The translations under genes and the position numbers were made by a program. Source: Canna indica (Eukaryota; Streptophyta; Magnoliopsida; Zingiberales; Cannaceae). From it: DNA of 64,000 nt. The notes beneath the pieces are model-generated. The model had not been told where the DNA came from, made no database searches, and saw only the letters and a program-made list of their open reading frames with translations. Location of the stretch: contig CP136893.1 in NCBI GenBank assembly GCA_034359265.1, positions 42,977,501-43,041,500 of the forward strand, given 5' to 3'. Shown in pieces: positions 11,330 to 22,820 of the stretch (within the stretch, counting starts at the first letter, position 1; each line of letters starts with the position of its first letter).

Positions 11330-11960
11330 CCCTGGTGAAAGGGTAGAGAACCAAAGTAGTGCAGCCTTCTCCAAAAAGGTTGGAAAGGTTCGAGAGAAAA
11401 TGCGATCGGTTGCTCCGCTAAGGAGCATCATGGACCTAAACATCACCATGTGCGTAATTGGGTTACCCGTGCCGTCGTATGGCTAGAGTGTGGTCGACAG
11501 TTCAAAATTTCGGGAAAGACATACTACCATGATGTGCTCGACAAATGGTCCCAAGTCGACGATGAGAAGAGTGGTGGTCTATATGACACTGGTGTCCTCT
11601 TCTCTTTGATGATGTGTGTGGAAGACCTCGTCCTGAATGGCAAAAACCGATCTCCTTTCCGAGTGGTTGTCTTCATCGCGCTCCGAGCGATGGCACTCGT
11701 GTTCGACCGAGCGTTGTTCCCGGGACTACGTCAACATCTCGACCTGATTGCTAACCGTTGGTTCTCCCATTGAAGGTCGTTTGTCAGACGTTAGGATTCT
11801 TCTAGTGAGAGATTGATTGGTGCCGAAGCGTCACTCCTCACTATTTCAACATCTCTGAATAACAAGAGGACGTCGCCGCTAGGGTATTGCCTGTATGCGG
11901 CGGCGTTCGCTTGACTTCAGGTACCAACCATTGCGGGGATGGTAAATTTTACTCAGTCTC
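11330..11960 (-). pseudogene. Tat copy A gag, N-terminal part
   Basis: Minus-strand frames just outside the MITE carry a hydrophobic 'LLWFSTL' segment, matching the Gag motif also present in copy B at 50468-50686. The frame is broken. The sequence ends at the PBS next to the 5' LTR. Confidence 0.6.
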
Positions 11961-11961
11961 A

Positions 11962-11974
11962 TGGTAGGCGCCAA
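11962..11974 (-). other. Primer binding site of Tat copy A
   Basis: On minus the LTR ends ...TTAACA and is followed after two T by TGGCGCCTACCA. TGGCGCC is a typical start for a tRNA-complementary primer site in plant Ty3 elements. Copy B has the related TGGCGTCCACC at the same place. Which tRNA is used is not certain. Confidence 0.6.
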
Positions 11975-11975
11975 A

Positions 11976-12278
11976 TGTTAATGCCTGAAGTTGGAGCGAT
12001 GTAATTCGATGGTTCTCTTGGTCATGTGCAACTCCGGCGGGGAACCTGCAAAAGACACTCCGACGCTCAAGTAAGAATGTGTTCAAGGTGAAGACACTAA
12101 AACTTAAAATCTTGATGTACTTGGGAGCATTATGATATACAAGATGAGGGATGTCTAGCGAAAATACCGCCCAATAATCTCGTAAAGATGTTGCATTGAA
12201 TGAGTAGAGGCTGATCCTGAAAACATTGAACTCGTAATTATCAAATCCCTCATAATTAATGAGAATAACGGTATCCAT
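11976..12278 (-). repeat. Truncated 5' LTR of Tat copy A
   Basis: Matches the 3' LTR (5339-5762) from TGTTAATGCCTGAAG through 'gtgcaactccgg', 'aagacactc' and 'aattaatgagaa' to 'ggtatccatgt', then stops. About 130 bp of the LTR's outer end is missing where NET1 flank begins, so a deletion has removed the junction. Confidence 0.7.
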
Positions 12279-12549
12279 GTTAGGAAGGCAAATATTCAAG
12301 AATAAATATAATTGCACGAGTTAGACAATAGACTAAATTGAAGTAGACTCAACCGATTGCTAAGAAATAACCTTTCCATGGGCATTTGGTACATATTATG
12401 CCTATCATATTAAACCTATTAATAAATTAGTCAAGTCCTCATTAAGGTACATTGCACTAATGATTTTGTGCACAGCTAGCTAGCATAAAACAGATTTCAA
12501 TATCTCATAACATGCATCATGAAAGTGCTAAAGGCAATCTGATTGAGAG
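12279..12549 (-). other. NET1 3' flank / probable 3' UTR
   Basis: This is the 271 bp between the NET1 stop codon and the truncated LTR of Tat copy A. It is non-coding, with no clear canonical AATAAA on the minus strand. If the 3' UTR is longer than this gap, polyadenylation would fall inside retrotransposon sequence, which is in the same transcriptional orientation. Confidence 0.5.
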
Positions 12550-15500
12550 TTAGTCACAAGTTGTTGGCCTCATGCAACAGGAAGAGTCATCCATCCGTCT
12601 TCTGCTGTTTCTCCTTCCATATATATATTCTTTTAACCGAATTCCTGATTGTCTTCTTGCTCTTGCTCTCTTATTCATATGTTCCTCGTCGAATTTCAGT
12701 AACGTATATTGTATTTTTGGCATCTCGAGTTCCAGCCTTCCAATTTTCTCGGACACTTTTTTAGCCCAATCGGAAATTTGCTTTTGTTTTTTGCTCCAGA
12801 TTTCTTTTTCCTTGACCTGATAAAGAGGTGATGTATAAAGTTCTTCCACTTTGCCTTTCAACTTACTGTTCACATCAATGAGCTCTGATATGGATCCCGC
12901 AGCCTCTTGCAACTGAACTTTGATGACAGTGAATTCAGATCTAGAAGGGTGGTTGATCTTTTCGGATTTTTCCACACTATTTTGCAGTTCTTGTGCACTT
13001 GCCTGAAGAACCAACAACCTCTGTGCATCAGAAACAAGCCTCTGTATGACTCTTTTATTCCATTCCTGGTGCGGTACAACTCTTCGTGGTAATTCATGCT
13101 TGTCAACTCCTAACTCTTTCTTGGTTGCCAGCTCACCTGAAGTGTAATTATCCTCCTCTTCGGTCTGGTAACATGTTATATCGTTCTCAAATACCAAGGG
13201 ACCTTTCTGCTTGCGGTTTCCATACCCTTCAGCAATTCCCCATAGTTCAAGCACCTGATCATTGCTTCCAACAGCCTTTTTTGGTTTTCGCAGTCTATGA
13301 GAAAGAATTCCATTCCCATAACCTGAAGAATTCAAGACAATATCAAACTGTAGATCTTTCATGAGTCGTTTGTACTTTGATCTACTTATTTTATTGTCCG
13401 GGATCTTCTTTGATTTTAACCCTTCAATTGCATTCCATGCGGCTTCCAAACTGGCATTTGAATCGAACCGTTCCAGCTCCAACATACTCCCAGTATTTAT
13501 CATCACCTCCTGCAGCTCTTTGATCTTGTCATGTAAATTTTGCAGTTTCAGAAGTCCTGGAGGTGTTCTTGGATTATAATCTAGATCCATTTCTTGATTG
13601 CTTGGGCTTGCAGTGCAAGGATAGGGCTCAACTTGATAATCCTGAATGCATAATTTAGCTTGCTCAGTTCTAACTGAATGGCAATCAAAGTCATTTATTA
13701 ACAGCACTTTCAATGAAATATTTTCTCTTATGGACTGAATTAACAAGATACAAGATATATAATATGGCAATTTTCGTTAAATTCTGCTGATAAGATCTCA
13801 ATTAAATAACAAAAAAGGTCAAAAAAATATAATTTCTTATTTGCATTGGGGAAAAGGTACCTCTTCTTTCTGACTAGTTGATGTTGAATGCCTCTTTGCA
13901 AGGGAAAGGGTAAGCTCTTCTAAGATAAGAATATCATCCCACAAAGACCCCAAGAAAAGGGAATATGCACTCAAATCAGTCCTAAGTTCACTGTTTTCCC
14001 CTTCAAGCAGTTGAATCTTTTTATCCAACTGATTAAGAGTCAAATTTCTTAGAGTGGTTTCTTCTTGTACAACTTCCCTTTGCAACATGGCACTACTCTC
14101 AATGTTCTTGCATGTGTGTATGAGTTCAAGTACCTTTTCTTTACATACTGATGCGTTGATCATTTCAAACAGAATGTTTTGCAGTAATGATGTAATTAGT
14201 ACGTCAGCAGATTGAACTTCATCTATTCTTTTTTGGAGTGCAGAAGTCAACTTTTCATCTCTGCTACTGAGATCCTCCACATCCTTCTGCAATTTACTTA
14301 GTTGACCCTTTAACGCATTATTTTCTTGATGAAGACACTCAATGCCATTCTCATTACAGGTACAATCTTCCAACAAGATGCAGAATCTATTTTCTATGTC
14401 TTCTCTGTCCCCATCATCATAAACATCCATCATAATATCATTTAGATCTGTATGCAGCTCAGACCTCATGTTTTGGGCTCTTTTCAATCTCCAGTTTGCC
14501 CCGTACTCCATCAAAGAGCTTCCTTCCGTGTCACTTTCAAAATTTCCAATATTATTCTGGACAGTTAACAAATTTCTGCATTCATTCAGTTTGCTAGATG
14601 ATTCATTGAGATGCGTGTTTTCGACTTCTAGTACTTCAACCTTTTTATTGAGTCTTTTAATGTCCTGTTCAAGCTTGTCTTTCACCATTAAAAGATGTCC
14701 TCTCTCATTACTTAATAGCTGTAATTCAAATCCTCTCTCTGAATTAAGATTCTTAAACATCAGAGAAAAGCAGTCCAAAGCTACAACATCTCTGAGCAGA
14801 TCATTGTTCTCTTCTTCCAATCTGAATTTTGCATCACTGAAGTCATGAATTTTCTTTGACATGAGATTATTCTCCGCAAGAATCTTAGGGATCTCAGTTT
14901 GTAATGTACAGTGAGACTCTTGTAAATATGTTAGCTGCCTAAATAGCAAATCCACTTCACCCTTCAGTTCTTCCTCGCGTTGGTTGCTAGCATGCATCTC
15001 CTTTCTCAGACATTCATTCATCTTAAGAAAATCATCATTCTTGTTTTTAAGTTGCGTAAGCTCCTGTAGTTGTATTTCAGATTCTCTCTGGAGTGTAGTC
15101 TTTTCTGCTTTCAGGTCTGTAACATATTTACCAAACTGCTCCAAAAGAGTGACAACAACTGATTTCTCAAGAAGCAGGTGTTGCTTTTCATCCTGGGCCT
15201 CCGAAATAGTGTCTATCATCCGTCTAATTTCATGCAAAGCAAGCTGTAAAAGTATGTCATCTTTGATATCATCCAAATAAATGAGTGGCAGATCAATTTT
15301 AAGTGATTTTAGTACTAGATGAATCCACTCCCTCAGTTTCTCATTATGCTCTACTATAGATTTTATCTTTTTATCTTGAGTGAGACATTCCCTCTCAAGC
15401 TCCAGAATGCGTTTCTCTGTGCATCTTAATGCCTCTTGAAATTTGTGAGATCTAACTGAGAGAACTGACTTCTCCTCTTTCATTTCACATAAGCATCTGT

Positions 15501-18500
15501 GCAAGATCAAAATCTCAATCTGGGCACTCAAGATCTTGTGCTGTTCCATATCAAAGTCCTCCTCCCTTTGCCGACATTCTTCCTGAAGAATAAGTATCTG
15601 ATTTTCCAATGTACTCAGATGGCTCTTGCTTGACTGAACAAGGGTGTTGTGTTCTTCCTTTTCAAGTCGCAATAACTCTTGCAGCTTTGCCATGTGATGG
15701 AATGTTGAATCTTTTTCCCTCCTTAGATTTGAGGTTTTGTCCTCTAATTCATGGTACCTGCCCTCCAAGTTCTCCAGATCTTTTTTAATGCTTTCTACCT
15801 GATGCATACAAAGGTTACTCAATAAATCTGTGCAAAAAAGCTAGAACATCACAGTATGAAGTGAAACATCAAAAGTATACAAGTGACAGTTGAACACATA
15901 CCTGAGTGATGAGAGCATTTTTTTCAGAAAGAAGACACCAGTTCTCATCATGAAGCGATCTGCAGGATTCTTCTAGGCCTTTCATCTTCTCTTTCAAACC
16001 ATCAAGTTCAAGATTCAAGCCACAAAGAGAATTCCCCAAGAATGTATTTTTATTCATAAGCTTTTCCATGTTCTCAGCAGAAGCATCCATGTGAGAGATA
16101 AGTGCAGCCTTTTCCACTAAATAGATTGAAATCCTGGAACGGAGATGATTAGAGGATTCTTCTAATTCTTTTATTTTCACTCTTAATCTCTCAAGCTCAT
16201 CTTTTGTCTCCAAAAGCGAAGCTTCCAATACTGCATTTTTCTCTGGCATTGTTTGCATATAGTTTAGGTTCTCTAGATAAAGATTTTTTTCATCCTCATA
16301 TTTTTTTATTGTATCTTTCAAATCAAGGTTTCTATCTTCCAAGTTCATTATCAATGCCTGAAGTGCTTCTACCTTTAAATTGACTGCTTGTATTTCCTCC
16401 ATTAGGGCATGATACTTCTGTTCCAAATCATTTCTGTCTTCTGTTAGACAAGATAACTCTAGTTGGAGGGCTTCCTTTTCTTCGATATGAAGATCAGCTT
16501 CATCTTCAAGTTTCCTTTTCAAATCCATCAGGGAAATTATCTCATCCTGAAGACTCATTATTCTCTGAGCAGATGATAGCTTTTGTTCACTCAGCCTGGC
16601 ATTCTCCTCACTGATCTTTTGAAGTTCTTCCTCCACATCCTTCAGCTTCTCAACTCCATATTTGATTTCCAGTTTTAGATGTTTCATGTCTTCCTCGGCT
16701 TCAATGTGTCGCTTCTCAACAGACTGGAAAGCCATTTCAACCTTCAAATTTCTTTGTTGTTCATTTTGTAAAGAGATGTTGAGAATCTCTAGCTCCTTTA
16801 CATTCTTATGAAACTTCTCCTGTTGTTCTTTTATTTTCTGCTTGAGAATGCCAAGTTCCGACTGCAAAGATTGATTAGCCTTCTCCAAAACAAGACTTCT
16901 CTCTTCAGCACTATTAAAACATGAAGATTCAATTATCATCTCATCATTAAGCTTCTCAAGTTCTGCCTTGGTGAGGGAGATCTCATCTTCAAGATAAGAT
17001 ACCCTTGCCATCGATTCTTGGTATCGAGTCAGAGCATCTTCTTTGTCAGATTCTACCTTGGAGTAGGTCTCTTTTAGTTGTTGAATGTCGTTTTCATTTT
17101 TATCAGCACGCATTGATTCGGAAGCAATTTGTTTCTTCAGGTCCTGGTTTTCCTTTGATAACCTGGAAATTTCTTTCTGGGGTAACTTATATTCTGAAAA
17201 CTTCCCTTCCCTCCCTCCGACAAAATTAGAATGGTCTCTAGTTAAAAACATCTCATCTAACTGCTTCAAACAGACATCATATGGTTTTACCTCATTTGGT
17301 TTCACTGCTTCATCATGTAATGTCATACCTAAAAGCTTATGTAGTAAACCATCTGGGTCAAACGTTCCTTGAGGCATTTCATGATGGTTCATCCCTGAAT
17401 CACTGGCAGGGGATTCATATAAAGATTCATCACACAATTCAAGAGGTATTTGGTTAGGAAATGCCTCTGCTATGGTCCGATGAGCCTGACGAAGTGCCCC
17501 AGTTACATGATCATATCTTTCAGCTAAAGCACGGTACGCTCGATAAAATTCTTCTACCAATTTTATAAGCTCGGGTCGTTTCTTGTAGTACATTTCTGCT
17601 CTTTGTGCAAAGGAATCAGCATCTTCTTCTACAAGCCTGATCATTGTTTTGATCTTGTTATCCATATCTGCAGAATTAATAATTCACATCAATTATGAGG
17701 AGAAAAAAAGGCTAAAAGAAATATCTTTCAAATTAAACATTTTTTGGATTACTGGAGTATAGCAAGTTGTAACAGCAATATATCGCACCAAGTCAAGAAT
17801 AGAAAGCAATCTCTTTTCCAGCAAAAAAGCAAGTAGCTGGTATTAGACATTATATGGTCCAAATATAAGTTCACAATCCTCACAACTTCTTCAATCTGTC
17901 TAAACACTAGCACTAGAGAATGGTTTGTTTATTGCTGAAAAAGCCAAGGCATTGTCTTATTCTTCTGAGATTAATGCTCAGGAAACATGAAATACCAAAA
18001 GAACTCTGCATGAATTTCTGATATGCAATAACAACCCAGGATATAAAAACTATTAAACCTAACCAACAGATAATTAACTATTTTTTAAAAGAGCCAATTT
18101 CATTAAATAAAATTGATTAAAAATTAAAAGTAGCATAAGTTTTCTTGTTTGAGAAATCAAAGTAGCATAAGATTTGTACAAGGGCATTGCCCTAGGAACA
18201 AAAAGCTCTACCATATACAATCATTTTTGTTCCCAAGGTATAACCTGATGTATTTGTAGCTCCATCCCTATTAGCTCTTTAGGATGAAGCTTCACATGAC
18301 CTAGTGCTCCTCAAATGCCCAAGAAAAATAGGAATAATCGGTGAAAGAAAACAAGGAAAGATATGGGAGGATTCAAGAATCTAAATTATTGACAGTAATT
18401 AAAATTTTGAATGGATGAATATGTAGTAACAACAGAAAACTTTACCAACTAAATCTTTTCATTATTATATTTGTAATGATAGTCGACTCAGGATTATCTT

Positions 18501-19594
18501 TGTAATGATCAACATAAAGAGCGGGAAGATGGTTTTGGTAAATTTATGATAGTAGGATATCACAGAAAGTGAAGGAAAACAATCTCTTGTCTAGCAAAAT
18601 CTAGCAAAATAAATTAAAACTAGTAGATCTAGCAAAGAAGTAATATAGCAAGTATAGAAACCCATATTGACAGTTCATACTTAGTCTATGAGGACTTTTA
18701 CTTCTAGACTAAAGCTCTAAAAATCATTTATTTTTTGAGATAGGCTAAGAGATTTACCTTTTGACAATAAAGTCCACTTACAAGCCTTCAACCACATCAA
18801 ACATTAATTGTGTAATCACATGAAAAAATTCACTGGCCAATTAAATCTCATTTGGGGCTATTATATTGCCCAATATTTAGGCAAAAATTCGCAATCAAGT
18901 TACGCAAAAATTTTGAGAGGGTCAGCGTAGTGAGGAAATGAAATTGCCGGTGGCAGGGATGTTAATGGTGCACCTCTCCTGTGTGTGATGCAAAAAGGAT
19001 ATTTACCTTCCCATCCCCACTCCATACCACAAGAAGATGATGGGAATGAAGTGAAAGGAGGTTTTGAATAGGTTTTAGAAAAATTAGAACACATTATGTA
19101 TAAAAATTAAAATCTAAGTGTACTTATATGTGAGACAGGATGGCTTAAGTGAGATGAGAATGTGAAGAAGGGTTAAGTGGGTGGGATAGGTCGAGGTGGG
19201 CCAATAGAATTCAATTTCATCTCCACCCTACTATTTAAACAAGATATGATGGGGCAAAGAAAATTGGGGTAGGTAGGTGAAGAGTAGGTGATAATTGACA
19301 TTGCTAGTTGAGGGGTTTAAATAGATAAAATTATACAAAGCTGCAAACGTGCAGTAACTGGGCAATGTGGTTTGTGCTCTTGATACATAAAACACACAGT
19401 CAGATAAAATTGTATCTTTTAGAACATCTTAAACAACAAATGCATCAATTTTATCCGTAGAACTAAATAGAGATGAGAGCAATGTGTATACCAGAAAGAT
19501 TATCCCGAAGCCACTTAGAATGCTTTGGACTGATATGACTATCCCACCACCATGAATACAACCGCCTGGATTCAGCATCTGTAAGTGTCGCCAT
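12550..19594 (-). CDS. NET1: NETWORKED 1 (NET1/KIP1-like) actin-binding coiled-coil protein, four coding exons
   Basis: Seen: the exons are 19492-19594, 15902-17667, 13861-15798 and 12550-13734. Each intron is GT-AG and the lengths join in frame (103+1766+1938+1185 nt; phases 1, 0, 0), giving 1663 residues, close to the roughly 1.7-kb-residue size usual for NET1. Residues 10-90 form the NAB domain, with the WWW triad at 15-17, then YYKKRPEL and an AERYDH segment. The rest is almost all heptad-rich coiled coil. The C terminus keeps the family's conserved block, including a DAQRL motif, [10 protein letters not shown], and a basic end with an LKEYIYG-like motif and closing cysteines. Family knowledge: NAB binds F-actin, and NET1 proteins decorate actin at the plasma membrane and plasmodesmata. 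The start is chosen because homologues begin [16 protein letters not shown]. No frameshift or stop was found, so it looks functional. Which NET1 paralogue it is cannot be decided. Confidence 0.95.
17668..19491 (-). other. NET1 intron 1 (1824 bp)
   Basis: The donor is GTATAC and the acceptor is TTCTGCAG|AT. The intron divides the NAB domain after residue 34. It is AT-rich, has no credible gene of its own, and contains a diverged MITE-like segment (18954-19306). By comparison, intron 2 (15799-15901) is 103 bp and intron 3 (13735-13860) is 126 bp. Confidence 0.9.
18954..19306. mobile_element. Diverged hAT-type MITE in NET1 intron 1
   Basis: The left end reads CAGGGATGTTAATGG. The reverse complement of the right end reads TAGCAATGTCAATTATC, similar to the TAGGGATGACAA-type ends common in plant hAT MITEs. 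The interior is purine-rich (GGGTGGGATAGG) and non-coding. The flanking 8-mers (gccggtgg and gttgaggg) match at only about half their positions, so the target duplication is not convincing. It could simply be G-rich intron sequence. Confidence 0.4.
19492..19594 (-). other. NET1: NET1 coding exon 1 (first part of the NAB domain)
   Basis: This 103-nt exon encodes the first 34 residues plus one base of codon 35. It carries the [16 protein letters not shown] motif that identifies the NAB actin-binding fold. The donor is CTG|GTATAC at 19492/19491. Joining the leftover G to AT at 17667 restores the Asp codon and the family sequence DNLSDMDNK, which confirms the splice. An in-frame ATG 30 codons upstream (19684) has no family support and probably lies in the leader. 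Confidence 0.93.
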
Positions 19595-20997
19595 GAAAGC
19601 AGGTAAAATAGGCCCACTGTATCTGCTTCTATCTCCAATTGGCACTCTGTCTTTGTACCAGCACGAAGATCCAGAAATATACAAATTGTAGCGAAGAACA
19701 AGTTTGATGAACCAAAGAAGACGACTGTGAAACTTGTATCAGTTGCTTGAAAACACTTGAACCACCTAAGTCAACCACAAAGGAAATGTACTTACAGAGA
19801 ATAAAAGAAATCTGTCGCAGTAACTAAACCCCGTACTGAAGCATAACAATATCTCTTCAATCACAACATAATAAATCGAAAAATTGTAGCAACATTTGCT
19901 TAAAGAAGAAATAGTCTTATATTAAACAAATCACATCCAGAAGGAGAGCAAAGACAGAGATCAGTAGCGTAAAGATGCCAAATAAAGATGAAAAGAGTGT
20001 GGTGAAAATGATTTTTCGCTCACCTTGATGTTGAGAGGTAGTAAAAATCAGCCGTCCAAGACAATGCAGGACCCAAAAGCTTCAACCAATTTGTCTTCGT
20101 TGAGAAACTCTTCGAAAAAAAATGATAGTGAAATTTTAGGCATTTTACAAGCTAAAAAGTGTTAGATCCACAAAAAATAACTCACCCTAGAGCAAAAAAC
20201 TCGTGATTAGGGAAACCAAAGCACCGGAGTTCCTGGTGAACAGCAATCGAACTCAAGAAGTGAAAAAAATATAAGACGAAATTTCTACGAAAAAGGGAAA
20301 AGAGAGCAGAGCAGAAACAATGATCTATAACCTGTTGATAGCGAATCTCGTTGAGCAGAGATGTCAAACCACGCCGCCAAAGAACTAAAAACACGAACTT
20401 TTCGCCGAGAGAAACCGCAAGATCACATTTTTCACCCAACCATGACTCGAAAAATAAAAAAAAAAGCTCCACAACGATGACACCAAGAAAAAGGAAATTA
20501 TCTCGTTAATCAACAAGCAGCTGCGTCGAAAGATCCAGCTGCTTCTCATCCACTCTCATCCCATTTCTCCTTCTTCAAGTTCTTTCTCTGCTGTCAGACT
20601 CCTTTGGACAGGACTCGGGGGGAGGAAGAGAAGGCAAGTAAAGCACAAAATAAAAAAATGCGAAAAAGGACAAAAGACAAGAGAATGGCAGCAGAGTTAA
20701 AGGAAATGGCACGGAATTTTGGCTGCCATATTTGGTAGATTTGTGGAAATTAGGATTGGGATTACAGCTGGAGTAAATCAAGGAAATGGTTTCCAAACGC
20801 ACCCCTCTGATGTCTCTCGCACAGATCACATGCAGAAGCGCACGGCCGCTCATACACACTACACTGCCAGTCTTACAGTACAGCATAAACATGCAGTACC
20901 TACCAAAATTAAATATGCATTAAATTAATAACAGAAGGGTTGGCACTCCCACGGTACAATGTTCTTGCTGTCTTCCTTTGTCCTTTGCGCTCTTTCA
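19595..20997 (-). promoter_or_regulatory. NET1 5' flank: leader and promoter region
   Basis: This is the stretch upstream of the NET1 start codon. It has no conserved protein-coding signal. Read on the minus strand it is mixed AT-rich and pyrimidine/purine-tract DNA, as expected for a plant promoter and a leader that may be spliced. I could not place a TATA box, transcription start or leader intron with confidence. The short ORFs here, such as 20575-20892 and 20182-20472 on minus, match nothing known. Confidence 0.45.
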
Positions 20998-21005
20998 CAC
21001 GGAAT

Positions 21006-21441
21006 TAGGACTGTCCACTGTTCGATTCAAACCGAATCGAACCGAACCGAAATTTTTGGTTCGGTTCGATTTCAACCATTGTAGGTTCGATTCCTTGACC
21101 CGAACCGAACCGAAATTTGTATTTCGGTTCGGATTCGGTTCTCGGAATTCGGGAACCGACTCGAACCGAAAACCGAATTAATTAAAAAAAATATTTTTTT
21201 TTAATTTTTAACTGAATTAAGTAAATAAGTATTAAATAATTATTTTTAATTTTTAATCAAATCAATTAAAAATTCGGTTTTCGGGTTGAAAACCGAACCG
21301 AACCAAATTATTTCGGTTCGGGTTAAATCGGGTTAGGAAATGTTCGGTTCGGGTTCGGGTTCGGGTTTGGGTAAAGAAAAAATTTCGGTTTGGCCAAATT
21401 CGGTTCGGTTCGGTTCGGTTCGAACCGAATGGACAGCCCTA
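21006..21441. mobile_element. hAT-type MITE with GGTTCGGTT repeats
   Basis: Ends TAGGACTGTCCA and TGGACAGCCCTA are inverted repeats. The flanks are a perfect 8-bp duplication cacggaat (20998-21005, 21442-21449). The 436-bp interior has many copies of CGGTTCGGTT/AACCGAACCG around an AT-rich core. The small ORFs inside are repeat artefacts. It lies about 1.4 kb upstream of the NET1 start codon. Confidence 0.9.
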
Positions 21442-21449
21442 CACGGAAT

Positions 21450-22820
21450 GGCCTGTGTTGTGTGGACGTTGATTTTGACCAATTCTTCGGAGAAAATCTA
21501 TATACGCCACCTAAGTATTCCTCTCTGTTCTTGGTAGGGATGACAACCTATCACATATCCAAAAATTTTCATATATGAAATTCTTAAATTCGTATTTTGA
21601 CCGTGGTATCTAGAATACCCATTTTACCCTCAGTCAAAATCTATCAGTTAAAAACTTTGATGAAAAATTAATATATATATTAAAAAACTATAAAACTATA
21701 TATCAGTGTAATTTTAATTTATAAAAAATTATGATAAAACTATAAAAAAGTATTTTATAAATTAAAATTATTTTTTTAAATTTTATATATTTTTTAAATT
21801 TTTTTATCAAAATCTCTAATAAGTTAGAGACATTGATCAAGATTGGGTAAAGTAGGTATTTAAAATATTACACTTCGAATTTAAAAAATTTTACTTTTAA
21901 AATTCGAATCTGAAAATTCACATTTTCCAAAATTTGAATTTGGGAAACCATCCATTATCTAAAATTATATATGAAATCGATCGATAAAATAAAATATTTG
22001 CTAAGCAAGACTAAATTGATATTTATCCATTATTTATGGAATATTAACCAATTTTGGATATATTGAGTATCCAAAATATTGGACTCAAAAATATATGTCA
22101 AAACTTGATTAAAAAAATAAATCAAAAAATTCTATATATCCACCTATAATTTACATGATAAAAATTTAAAACAATAAAATAAACATTTTTATTTAACAAA
22201 ATTTGAACTCTATAAATGCATTTGTTTCGCTGATTCTTGAGGTTTGAACTGGATAGGGTACTTGTCCAGTGTACAATAAGGATAAAATACTTGTATTTTT
22301 AATATATTATTAATTTCTACTAGTGTGTTTGTGTCGAACATAAATATGGTACCGTGACTTTGGTATTATTCGTCATTTTGTTTTGTGTTATTTGATAGTA
22401 AGTTATGGTAAATGAATTCCCTTTTTGTATTAAGTGTTTCTATTCTCTCGTGGTAACGTACTAACATTGGTATTAGTAGAACAGTTTGTGTTTAATATGT
22501 TTTACTTTCTTTTTTAAAAAAAATGATTAAATTTATTATTAAAATATTGAGAATGGTACAAATTTGTTATTAAAATATTTTTCTAGCCAAAAGTCCACTT
22601 CTTTGTACATAATTATCACGTGTCATTTTATTTTTTCATCGTGACATCTTATGTGGTCGAGTTTTATTTATCACGTTGGCTTTCATTTGTTGACGTGAAT
22701 TTTTATTTAAAAAAATAATAAATTTGATTCAATTGTACAATGACGAGAATAATTTTGATCCAAAATATATTTAAGAAGTAAATTTATATATTTTTTAATA
22801 CTTTTGAATAAATTTCCTTA
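21450..22820. other. AT-rich intergenic region, no gene
   Basis: No coding signal. A weak inverted repeat at about 21606-21886 (aatacccattttaccc against the complement of gggtaaagtaggtatt) may be an old MITE. The rest is low-complexity AT. Confidence 0.45.

Larger units (their letters stand above)
5339..12278 (-). mobile_element. Tat-type Ty3 retrotransposon, copy A (non-autonomous)
   Basis: In minus orientation the order is: truncated 5' LTR (12278-11976), PBS (about 11974-11962), gag (11960-10000), protease (9801-9598), spacer, tandem repeats (9180-8100), spacer, PPT (just above 5762) and 3' LTR (5762-5339). RT, integrase and RNase H are absent. The left flank is aaaat (5334-5338). No right duplication can be checked because the 5' LTR is cut off at 12278. 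A solo copia LTR and an hAT MITE are inserted in it. Gag-protease type and LTR/PPT layout point to the Tat group. Confidence 0.75.

Noticed and set aside
14468..15280. Plus-strand ORFs over the NET1 gene
   Set aside because: They are shadows of the coiled-coil exons on minus; their Ser/Phe/Leu-rich translations match nothing.
19595..19684. Upstream in-frame ATG at 19684 as the NET1 start
   Set aside because: It would add 30 residues with no counterpart in the family, whose proteins begin at the MATL...SRRLYSWWW position.
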